DNA of 5,842 bases from Pseudomonadota bacterium (GCA_023412175.1 JAEYOB010000434.1:1-5842), one strand, 5' to 3'. Shown: positions 1 to 5,291, counted from the first letter of the stretch. The notes: generated by a model from the sequence alone, not told the origin. Translations and numbers: made by a program.

Positions 1-24
1 CTCGGAGATGTGTATACCCGACAG
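1..24 (+). other. Probable Illumina Nextera adapter remnant at contig end
   Basis: Bases 1-16 are identical to the corresponding stretch of the Nextera Read-2 transposase adapter as I recall it (the part ending in the mosaic end). Bases 17-19 read ccc where the adapter has aga, and bases 20-24 (gacag) match again, giving 21 of 24 identities by hand. A match of this length and position at the exact left edge is not expected by chance. It indicates untrimmed library adapter, so these bases are probably not genomic and the contig really begins near base 25. The reading frame through them gives residues that do not look like a GGDEF domain, which fits. Confidence 0.85.
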
Positions 25-191
25 TGGCGACTCCGTTCGCCGGACCGGACGGCCCGCTGACGCTGACCGTCAGCGTCGGCATCGCCGCGGCGGAGGAGAG
101 CACGCCCTTCCACGCCCTGTACGCGGAGGCCGACCGCCGCCTCTACCACGCCAAGAAGCAGGGGCGGAACCGGGTGGTGGCGGAGGCGTGA
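25..191 (+). CDS. GGDEF-domain diguanylate cyclase, C-terminal fragment
   Basis: This is the 3' end of a gene encoding a GGDEF domain, the enzyme fold that makes cyclic di-GMP from two GTP molecules. The first complete codon is at 27 and the stop is TGA at 189-191. About 54 residues remain. They show the typical end of the domain: a beta strand reading LTVSVGIA, a helix containing HALYAEADRRLYHAKKQ, and the hallmark GRNRVV near the C-terminus. The GGDEF signature itself, the allosteric I-site and any N-terminal sensor domain lie outside the window, so catalytic competence and the input signal cannot be judged. The protein ends seven residues after GRN, as is usual when GGDEF is the last domain. 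It converges on the histidine kinase gene with a 60-base gap. The left end is broken by the contig edge, not by a visible mutation. Confidence 0.88.
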
Positions 192-198
192 TGCCGGC

Positions 199-225
199 GG
201 CGCTCAATGGAAGCGTTCAAGCGCC
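199..225. terminator. Weak hairpin between convergent genes
   Basis: The 60-base gap between the convergent GGDEF and histidine kinase genes holds an inverted repeat, ggcgct at 199-204 and agcgcc at 220-225, a 6-bp stem with a 15-base loop. No T-tract follows on either strand, so this is at best a weak bidirectional termination or 3'-end-protecting structure. Position is the main support. Confidence 0.25.
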
Positions 226-251
226 ACAGGCATGACCAGCCGCCCCCGCCG

Positions 252-1799
252 CTACACCACCAGGGGCAGCACGATCCGCATGCGGAAGCCGCGGGTGTCG
301 CGGCGGTTCTCCGCGATGACCTTGCCGCCCACCGCCTCGACGTTGCGACGCACGATCCACAGGCCGATGCCGTAATGCGTGCCTTCCGCGGTCTGGCCGG
401 TCGGGTCGGCCTCGGGCATGCCCTTGCCGACCTCGCGCTGCGAGAAGTAACGCTCGAAGATGCGCGGCAGGTTGCCCGGATCCACGCCCGGCCCCTCGTC
501 CTCGACCGTCAGCTCGGCGGTGTTGCCGTTGCGCGTCAGGCGGACGCTGACCGTGGTGTCGGCGGGGGAGAAGCTGACGGCGTTCTCGACCACGTTCTCG
601 ACCACCGTTTCCAGGATGTCCTCGCTGGCGCGCACCACCACGCCGGGCTGGATGCTGGAGCGCATGTGCAGCTTCCGCTCGGCCAGCAGGCCGGTGTAGC
701 TGTTGGCCATGCGCTCGACCAGTTCCGACATGTTGATCTTGAGGCGCGGCGGCTCCAACAGGTCGGCGGTCGCCTCGTCCATGCGGCGCTGGAACGACAC
801 CAATCCGTCCAGCTTGTCGAGCGACTTCTCGATCATGGTCAGCGCCCGGTGGCAGCGGACATCGGCGTCCGGCAGCGCGCGACGCAGCGGCTCGGTCGAT
901 TGGCGGATGACGGCGATCGGCGTCTTGAAGGCGTGCGCGTTGTCCTCCGCCGCGCGGCGCAGCGAGACGGCGGACGAGCGTAGCGTCTCCACCAGCTTGT
1001 CGAACGCCTCGGCAACGCCGGACAACTCGGGCACGGTGTTGCGCTGGGCGAAGTTCTCGCCCGGCACCTCGCCGCCAACGATGTCGCGGGCAAGGTCGCC
1101 GAAGCGGTGCAGGTTCCGCATGACGCCCAGCAGAACCGCCAGCACCAGCGCGGCCATGACCACGTAGATCAGCGCCGCCAGTTGCACGGTGGCGGTCTTC
1201 CAGTACGGCCGGCCGAGCGACGAGCCGAGGTAGGCCTCGGTGCCGTTGCTTGTGACCAGGGCCCAGCAGCCGAATGCTGCGTTCATCGGGGTGATGGAGG
1301 TCAGCACCTCCTCGGCGCCGTCCGTGCGGGGCACGCGCATGGCGAGCGGCACGTTGCCCTCGCAGCTCGACCCCAGACGGTCCAGCACGCCCTGCTCGAC
1401 CAGCTGCCGGCGCTCGGCGTCGAGGTCGGCGGTCGGGACGGAAGGGGCGGCACCCACGTAGAAGAAGGTCTCGCTGCCCGACACGGCGCGGGGGCGGACC
1501 AGCAGGCGAAGGCGCGTGCGGTCGTCGGCAAAGCGGGTCAGCACCTGCCCCATCTGCGGCAGGCTGGTCCGGTCGGCGCGCGCCAGTTCGGGCTGGATCG
1601 CACGCGCGATCAGCCTGCCCTGCTGCTGCGCGCTCTGCAGCAGCAGGGTCTGGCTCGCTTCGTCCGCGCGCCGGAACTGATCGTAGATCAGCACCGGCAC
1701 GGCCAGGAACACGAGGGTCAGCAGCGCCAGCCGGCTCGCCAGCGAGCGCCACAGCCACCGGGTCCGGGCGACGTTATTCCGCCGCAGCGGCAGCGTCAT
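252..1799 (-). CDS. ChvG-like membrane sensor histidine kinase
   Basis: A 515-residue two-component sensor kinase that would autophosphorylate on histidine and pass the phosphate to the response regulator encoded just upstream. A transmembrane segment at about 21-39 and a second at about 206-226 enclose a periplasmic region of about 165 residues with two cysteines (C146, C178). A HAMP-like linker follows (about 227-280). The H-box reads HAFKTPIAVI, with H289 as phospho-acceptor. The ATPase domain has an N-box (ENVVENAVSFSP, N406), G1 box (DEGPGVD, 434-440), F-box (IFERYF, 447-452) and G2 box (YGIGLWIV, 476-483). Between the F and G2 boxes is a polar insert of about 20 residues. The start chosen is the ATG at 1799-1797: a much longer open frame extends upstream, but that extension lies over the response regulator gene and is low-complexity. 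This start overlaps the regulator by 26 bases and has no strong ribosome site, suggesting translational coupling. The layout resembles the ChvG/ExoS family; the ligand is unknown. Confidence 0.93.
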   Translation of the reverse strand: MTLPLRRNNVARTRWLWRSLASRLALLTLVFLAVPVLIYDQFRRADEASQTLLLQSAQQQGRLIARAIQPELARADRTSLPQMGQVLTRFADDRTRLRLLVRPRAVSGSETFFYVGAAPSVPTADLDAERRQLVEQGVLDRLGSSCEGNVPLAMRVPRTDGAEEVLTSITPMNAAFGCWALVTSNGTEAYLGSSLGRPYWKTATVQLAALIYVVMAALVLAVLLGVMRNLHRFGDLARDIVGGEVPGENFAQRNTVPELSGVAEAFDKLVETLRSSAVSLRRAAEDNAHAFKTPIAVIRQSTEPLRRALPDADVRCHRALTMIEKSLDKLDGLVSFQRRMDEATADLLEPPRLKINMSELVERMANSYTGLLAERKLHMRSSIQPGVVVRASEDILETVVENVVENAVSFSPADTTVSVRLTRNGNTAELTVEDEGPGVDPGNLPRIFERYFSQREVGKGMPEADPTGQTAEGTHYGIGLWIVRRNVEAVGGKVIAENRRDTRGFRMRIVLPLVV

Positions 1800-2643
1800 C
1801 GAGGATGCCAACGTCCGCGTCCTCATTCCCATTACGCTGACCGGTGCCATCACCCCAGCGGTAGCCGAAGCCCGGATAGTTCTCGATGCAATCGAACTCC
1901 GCATCCACCGCGCGGAATTTCTGGCGGATGCGCTTGATGAAGGCGCGCACGTTGGCGCGGTAGCCCGAGGGACCATAGCCGGCCAGGAAGCCCTTGCCGT
2001 GCACCAGGTCGTAGATCTCGCGGTAGGAGACGTCCTCCTCCGGCCGCGTCGCCATCAGCCTGACGATGTTAAACTCGGTCAGCGTCAGGTCGATCCGGGT
2101 GCCGTCCCACAGCGCGCGGCTGTTGTCCAGGCGCAGCTCCAGCTTGCCGAGGCGATGGACGCCGCCGACGTCGGCGGCCGCGGCCTCGTCGCCGGGGGTC
2201 TTGGTCCCGTCGATGATCAGGCGCATGCGCTTCAGCAGGATCGACAGGCTGCGCGACTTCTCGACGAAGTCCAGGGCGCCGCCGGACAGCGCGGCCTCCT
2301 CATAGATCTGGTCGGACAGCACGGTCAGGAAGATGACCGGGAGGTCGATGCCGCGGGCGCGCATCTGGCGCAGCACCTCGAGGCCATCCATCTTCGGCAT
2401 GCGCCAGTCCAGCAGGACGATGTCCACCTGACCGCCGTTGGCGAAGAAGTCCAGCGCCGGCTCCCCGCGGTCGAAGGACACCACCTCGAAGCCCTCGTCG
2501 CCGAGGTTGAGGCCGAGCGACTCCCGAAACAGGTCGTCGTCGTCGACCAGCGCGACCCGCGCCAGCGTTGCATTACTCACGGCTGCCATCCCCGGCTTGG
2601 GCAAGCAGTTGGGCGAAGCATCGTTGATCGACATCTGGGACAT
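1774..2643 (-). CDS. ChvI-like OmpR-family response regulator
   Basis: A 289-residue DNA-binding response regulator, the likely partner of the adjacent kinase. The receiver domain spans about 29-146: acidic cluster D34-D37, phospho-acceptor D79 in LLDWRMPKMDG, conserved T107 in VIFLT, and K129 in DFVEKSRS. The usual KP dipeptide is KS here. A linker follows, then an OmpR/PhoB winged-helix domain (about 165-263) with recognition-helix residues around YRANVRAFIKRIRQKF and the wing ENYPGFGYRW. The fold, LTLTEF and the wing resemble ChvI. About 26 residues trail after the wing and end in DDAAAAAE; their DNA doubles as the start of the kinase gene. The start is set at 2643, where GAAGAG lies 8 bases upstream and codons 1-18 carry mostly G/C third bases. 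An alternative ATG at 2589 has no properly spaced ribosome site. The gene overlaps the upstream lipoprotein gene by 71 bases. Targets cannot be read from the sequence. Confidence 0.93.
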   Translation of the reverse strand: MSQMSINDASPNCLPKPGMAAVSNATLARVALVDDDDLFRESLGLNLGDEGFEVVSFDRGEPALDFFANGGQVDIVLLDWRMPKMDGLEVLRQMRARGIDLPVIFLTVLSDQIYEEAALSGGALDFVEKSRSLSILLKRMRLIIDGTKTPGDEAAAADVGGVHRLGKLELRLDNSRALWDGTRIDLTLTEFNIVRLMATRPEEDVSYREIYDLVHGKGFLAGYGPSGYRANVRAFIKRIRQKFRAVDAEFDCIENYPGFGYRWGDGTGQRNGNEDADVGILDDAAAAAE

Positions 2644-3109
2644 GTTCGCTGCTCTTCACATCATAGGAAAGGGCTCGGAAGTCCTGCGACGACAGGTCCA
2701 TGTAGAAGAACACCTTCAAGGTGCAAGCACCGTTGGCGTAACTCCACACTCTGGCCGGCGACTGGTCTTCCATGGCGACCGGGACACCCAGGAGGCGCTT
2801 GGTCTGGCTCTGGTCCAGCCCCATCAGCGTCTCCGGCGCGAGTTTGGCCGGGGCGGCCATGGCAACACCCATGCCGCCCTGCGGAATTTCTGTACGGACC
2901 GACGGCTTGACCTTCGGTCGCGGCGTCTGGAGCGCGGCGCTCGCCCCCTGCACGCTGGTGCGGGATGAAAGCGTCGCCTTGTCCGGGTTGACGGTCGTGC
3001 CGGGGCACCCGGTCAGCAGCAGAACCGCCAGAACGAGCCCCGCCCCGCACCGTCGGCAACCGGTGCCGACTCCTCCAGCCACTTCGTGGATGGTGCCGGT
3101 CATGCTCAT
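2573..3109 (-). CDS. Small predicted lipoprotein, first gene of the two-component operon
   Basis: A 178-residue predicted lipoprotein of unknown function. After a basic start (CRRCGAG) a hydrophobic run leads to a lipobox LLTGC, with C35 as the probable lipid-modified cysteine, so the mature protein should be anchored in the envelope. Residues 36-92 are a Pro/Ala/Ser/Lys-rich linker. The folded part begins near 93 with the pattern ETLMGLDQSQTKRLLGVP, then ARVWSYANGACTLKVFFYMD, and a late cysteine (C164). The 'small helix, LLG-P, W-Y, then strand' pattern recalls the BamE/SmpA-OmlA fold, but this is inference and I do not recognise the family by name. The ATG at 3109 is preferred because AAAGG lies 8 bases upstream (3118-3122); a second ATG two codons in has worse spacing. 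It leads the operon and its end overlaps the response regulator start by 71 bases, which suggests a linked role such as signal input to the kinase. Confidence 0.8.
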   Translation of the reverse strand: MSMTGTIHEVAGGVGTGCRRCGAGLVLAVLLLTGCPGTTVNPDKATLSSRTSVQGASAALQTPRPKVKPSVRTEIPQGGMGVAMAAPAKLAPETLMGLDQSQTKRLLGVPVAMEDQSPARVWSYANGACTLKVFFYMDLSSQDFRALSYDVKSSEHVPDVDQRCFAQLLAQAGDGSRE

Positions 3110-3210
3110 GGTCCGGACCTTTCAAACATCGTGGTCGAATTCGCGGGGTTCTTCGCGGCATCTTCGCCGCAGTTCCCGCCTCCGGTGCACAGAAGATCAG
3201 TCGATGCTGG

Positions 3211-3225
3211 TTAATGGCGGGTTAA
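3211..3225 (-). promoter_or_regulatory. CtrA-type binding box upstream of the lipoprotein operon
   Basis: The 15 bases are TTAA, seven bases, TTAA, which is the full consensus for the alphaproteobacterial cell-cycle/motility regulator CtrA. Read on the minus strand the next base is C, giving TTAA-N7-TTAAC, so the better orientation faces the lipoprotein-regulator-kinase operon about 100 bases downstream. It sits in an unusually AT-rich patch in a GC-rich genome. The sequence match is exact; occupancy by CtrA is inference. Confidence 0.55.
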
Positions 3226-3227
3226 AT

Positions 3228-3395
3228 GACGGCTTCCTACCCCCTTTTTGCGGGAAGCGAGACATATTTTTCTGACATTGCCTAGGCTAACAGCGGACAA
3301 AGATGAAAATCACCCAACTCCTTGACGATGAATTGTTTCTGTTTTCAACCTAATTGGGCGGTATCGACGCGATAAGGTTTAAAAGCTGTATGGGT
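3228..3395. other. AT-rich promoter-like segment
   Basis: This stretch is markedly richer in A/T than the rest of the window, with runs such as catatttttctgacattg and aattgtttctgttttcaac, and has no convincing open frame. Together with the CtrA-type box just to its left it probably contains the promoter of the minus-strand lipoprotein operon. I could not pick a confident -35/-10 pair on either strand: candidates such as TTAGCC with ATATGT on the minus strand, or TTGGGC with TTTAAA on the plus strand, are weak. Confidence 0.4.
3362..3374. repeat. Short operator-like inverted repeat TATCG-ACG-CGATA
   Basis: A perfect 5-bp inverted repeat with a 3-base centre lies inside the AT-rich intergenic patch, just before a TTTAAA that could act as a weak -10 element on the plus strand. 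Size and position suit a dimeric repressor site, but repeats this short also occur by chance. Confidence 0.25.
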
Positions 3396-3545
3396 GAACA
3401 CGAGTGTGCATGGGGGTATTCCCGCCGCATACCGGCCGAGCCGGAATCTCGCCGGCCCGCGGCTTCGCCGGATGCTCTTGATCCCGGCCGGGGCGGGGAA
3501 GACGGGAAGTGGGGAGCCGGGCGGGGCATGCCCCCGAAAAGCAAT

Positions 3546-3581
3546 CGGCGGCGGAGCCACCCGGGTATGGCCCCGCCGCCG
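3546..3581. repeat. Strong imperfect hairpin in the intergenic region
   Basis: The arms cggcggcgg (3546-3554) and ccgccgccg (3573-3581) pair perfectly. After one A/C mismatch, gcca (3556-3559) pairs with tggc (3568-3571), leaving an 8-base loop. There is no T-tract after it on the plus strand. On the minus strand ctttt follows a few bases beyond the stem, so a weak minus-strand terminator is possible, although no minus-strand gene lies upstream of it in the window. Confidence 0.4.
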
Positions 3582-3611
3582 TTCAGCCGGATGGGCAACA
3601 CGTCGTTCCGA

Positions 3612-3635
3612 GGAACCCCTGTGGGGCCGAACGTT
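3612..3635 (+). promoter_or_regulatory. Possible EcfG-like promoter with a short spacer
   Basis: GGAAC at 3612-3616 and CGTT at 3632-3635 match both halves of the sigma-EcfG general-stress promoter, but the spacer is 15 bases where 16-17 is usual. The GGAAC also forms one arm of the palindrome GTTCC-GA-GGAAC (3605-3616). If active it would start a leader of about 250 bases before the transporter gene. The non-standard spacer keeps confidence low. Confidence 0.3.
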
Positions 3636-3658
3636 GCCGCGTATATCCAGCTGCGTTT

Positions 3659-3747
3659 CCGACCGAGCCTTCAGGCTGGTCGGCGGCGAGCGATCAATGC
3701 TGACGAAGCATCACCGTTCACGCCCGTGAGCGTGCTCCTCCCACGGG
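3659..3747 (+). ncRNA. Candidate structured leader or small RNA with three hairpins
   Basis: Three stem-loops follow in close order. The first is ccgacc(g)agcc with ggctggtcgg (3659-3683), ten pairs with one bulged G and a 4-base loop. The second is atgct/agcat (3697-3701 with 3707-3711). The third is cccgtg/cacggg (3723-3728 with 3742-3747), whose loop exposes ctcctcc, complementary to a Shine-Dalgarno sequence. No convincing protein is encoded here. Loop-exposed CUCCUCC motifs are known in alphaproteobacterial trans-acting RNAs such as the alpha-r14 ('cuckoo') group, but I cannot assign this segment to a named family. It may equally be part of the 5' leader of the transporter mRNA. Confidence 0.3.
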
Positions 3748-3818
3748 TCGCCGTCAAGGGTCTGGGTTGCGGCAAAATCGTGGGGTTAGCCCTTGCGGGG
3801 ATACCCCGGGCGGGGCAC

Positions 3819-3839
3819 CCTCTCCCCCAATGGGAGGGG
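3819..3839. repeat. REP-like palindrome (CCTCTCCC...GGGAGGGG)
   Basis: The sequence pairs ccTcTccc with gggaGggg (one T-G wobble) around a 5-base loop, an 8-pair hairpin. Palindromes of the form CCCTCTCCC-loop-GGGAGAGGG are common dispersed intergenic elements in high-GC proteobacteria, and this looks like a slightly degenerate copy. It lies about 57 bases before the transporter start. A second small hairpin, cgggg-ata-ccccg (3796-3808), sits just upstream. Confidence 0.4.
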
Positions 3840-3885
3840 CGGCGTCCCGCCAGGGGAAGAGCCGCCACGGAAACGACGAAGCACC

Positions 3886-3890
3886 GAGGT
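3886..3890 (+). promoter_or_regulatory. Ribosome binding site fixing the GTG start of the transporter
   Basis: GAGGT ends 5 bases before GTG at 3896-3898. This is the only well-placed Shine-Dalgarno near the point where the reading frame begins to look like a transporter, and it selects GTG over an in-frame ATG 129 bases upstream. Confidence 0.7.
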
Positions 3891-3895
3891 CACCC

Positions 3896-5167
3896 GTGAC
3901 GGACCAGCAACGTCCGAGCGTGCCGTACCGCATCCTGCGCGTCTTCGCGCCGTTCGCCGTCGGCTATTTCATGTCCTACCTGTTCCGCACGGTGAACGCC
4001 GTCATCGCCGACGAGCTGACCGCGTCGCTGGGCATCACCGCGGCGGGATTGGGCTTCCTCACCAGCGCCTACTTCTTCGCGTTCGGGGCGTTCCAGGCGC
4101 CGCTCGGGATTCTCCTCGACCGCTTCGGGCCACGGAGGATCGAGACGGGGCTGCTGCTGGTCGCCGCAGCCGGCGCGGCGCTGTTCTCGGTGGGCGAAGG
4201 GCTGGGCACACTGGCGGTCGGGCGGGCGATGATCGGCATCGGCGTTTCGGCCTGCCTGATGGCGGCGATCACCGCCAACGTCATGTGGTGGCCGGCCGAC
4301 CGGCTGCCCATGGTCAATGGCCTGTTCATGGCGAGCGGCGGCCTCGGCGCCGTGTTCGCCACCACGCCGGTGCGCGCTCTGATGACCGTCACCGACTGGC
4401 GCGGCCTGTTCCTCGGCCTGGCCGTCGTCACCGTGGCCTGCGCGGTGCTGCTGTATGTCGTTGTGCCCGAGCGGCCGCGCCGCAGTGGCGGCGGCGGCAC
4501 CTGGGGGGCGCTGCTGCGCGGCACCGCCGACGTGTTCTCCAGCCGCACCTTCTGGCGCCTGGCGCCGCCGGCCGTGTTCATGCAGGGTGCCTTCATGGCC
4601 TACATGGCCCTGTGGGCCGGCCCGTGGCTGCGCGACGTGGACGGCTTCGACAAGACCGGCGTCGCCACCCACCTGCAATACGCAGCCATGGCGATGGTCG
4701 CCGGCTACACCGGCTTCGCGCTGGCGTCCGACGCGCTGCGCCGGCTCGGGCTGCCGCCGGTGACGGTGTGCACGGCGGGCATGCTGCTGGCGACCGCCGT
4801 GCAGGCAGCGCTGCTGCTGGGGCTGCCGATACCGCCGATGGCCGCCTGGGTTCTGTACCCGCTGTTCGCCAGCGCCTCGGTGATGATCTACGCCATCCTC
4901 TCGCAAGGTTTCCCGGCGGAGATGGCGGGGCGCGTCAACACCGCCGCCAACCTCCTGATGTTCGTGGTGGCGTTCGCCCTGCAATGGGGGCTGGGTTATG
5001 TGATCGGCGCCTTCCCGCCCACCCCCGGCGGCTACGCGCCGGAAGGGCACCGGCTTGCGCTGCTGATCGTGGTGTCGGGACAGGTCGCGGCGCTGCTCTG
5101 GCAGCTCTGGCCACGCCGGACGCCGCAGCCGGCGGTTGAGGCGCACACCGCCTCCGGTTCGGGGTAA
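3896..5167 (+). CDS. Major facilitator superfamily (MFS) transporter
   Basis: A 423-residue inner-membrane transporter, expected to move a small solute using an ion gradient or by facilitated diffusion. About 12 hydrophobic helices can be drawn, roughly at 16-36, 50-70, 84-104, 107-129, 140-160, 169-190, 222-242, 262-280, 288-308, 315-337, 345-371 and 386-405. The cytoplasmic loop after helix 2 has the MFS signature GILLDRFGPRR (71-81). The central loop after helix 6 is short and polar (PERPRRSGGGG). The length is normal for the family. The start is the GTG preceded by GAGGT; the in-frame upstream extension to 3767 encodes a low-complexity Gly/Pro/Arg stretch and runs over the hairpin repeats. 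No transport partner gene is adjacent, so the substrate is unknown. The NarK-like and sugar-acid porter branches are possible, but nothing here decides between them. Confidence 0.9.
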   Translation: MTDQQRPSVPYRILRVFAPFAVGYFMSYLFRTVNAVIADELTASLGITAAGLGFLTSAYFFAFGAFQAPLGILLDRFGPRRIETGLLLVAAAGAALFSVGEGLGTLAVGRAMIGIGVSACLMAAITANVMWWPADRLPMVNGLFMASGGLGAVFATTPVRALMTVTDWRGLFLGLAVVTVACAVLLYVVVPERPRRSGGGGTWGALLRGTADVFSSRTFWRLAPPAVFMQGAFMAYMALWAGPWLRDVDGFDKTGVATHLQYAAMAMVAGYTGFALASDALRRLGLPPVTVCTAGMLLATAVQAALLLGLPIPPMAAWVLYPLFASASVMIYAILSQGFPAEMAGRVNTAANLLMFVVAFALQWGLGYVIGAFPPTPGGYAPEGHRLALLIVVSGQVAALLWQLWPRRTPQPAVEAHTASGSG

Positions 5168-5213
5168 CCCGGCTCCGCCACGTCTCCTCCGGTCCGTCCC
5201 GCAGGCCGCCTTC

Positions 5214-5238
5214 GGAACCCTGACCTTCGCCCTTTGTT
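5214..5238 (+). promoter_or_regulatory. EcfG-type general stress response promoter
   Basis: GGAAC (5214-5218) is followed after exactly 16 bases by TGTT (5235-5238), one base away from the sigma-EcfG consensus GGAAC-N16/17-CGTT used by the PhyR-NepR-EcfG general stress pathway of alphaproteobacteria. Transcription would start near 5245, giving a leader of about 60 bases before the ATG at 5304. The downstream gene belongs to a protein type often controlled by this sigma factor, which adds support. Activity is inferred. Confidence 0.7.
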
Positions 5239-5261
5239 TATGGGGCGAGTTTCCGCGAAGG
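5224..5261. repeat. Inverted repeat overlapping the stress promoter
   Basis: CCTTCGC (5224-5230) and GCGAAGG (5255-5261) are perfect inverted arms 24 bases apart. An alternative inner pairing, CGCCC (5228-5232) with GGGCG (5243-5247), uses part of the same left arm. The repeat spans the promoter spacer, the -10 element and the expected start point. It could be an operator or part of the 3' end of the transporter transcript. No T-tract follows, so it is not a standard terminator. Confidence 0.35.
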
Positions 5262-5291
5262 CAGCCAAGCCCGCAGACGAACGACATCTCC

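Noticed and set aside
166..190. GGAAC-N16-CGTG, an EcfG-like match on the plus strand
   Set aside because: It lies inside the end of the GGDEF coding region, encodes the conserved GRNRV residues and would fire only antisense into the kinase gene; most likely chance.
207..1937. Long plus-strand and second minus-strand open frames over the kinase gene
   Set aside because: They lie antisense or frame-shifted to the kinase, encode His/Arg/Ala-rich low-complexity sequence and lack family motifs. The kinase frame carries all the H, N, G1, F and G2 boxes.
1799..1976. Upstream extension of the kinase open frame giving 574 residues
   Set aside because: The added 59 residues are Ser/Arg/Ala-rich, lie over the winged-helix part of the response regulator gene and would put the first membrane segment far from the N-terminus.
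3152..3176. Minus-strand GGAAC-N16-CGAA about 45 bases before the lipoprotein start
   Set aside because: The -10 half differs at both T positions of CGTT, so it is not a credible EcfG promoter.
3697..3711. Hairpin loop containing ACGA, similar to guanidine-II (mini-ykkC) loops
   Set aside because: The loop is five bases, not an ACGR tetraloop closed by a GC pair, and a second matching hairpin is absent.
3354..3899. A 181-residue plus-strand open frame, plus shorter ones in other frames, across the intergenic region
   Set aside because: The residue composition is Gly/Pro/Arg-rich and domain-free, there is no good ribosome site, and the frame runs through several hairpins and the REP-like palindrome. 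Long open frames arise by chance in GC-rich DNA.
5253..5270. Sequence gaaggcagccaag, resembling the conserved loop of SRP RNA
   Set aside because: Only about ten bases are similar, and the flanking conserved GGUCCGGAAGGA-type part and the long stem are missing.
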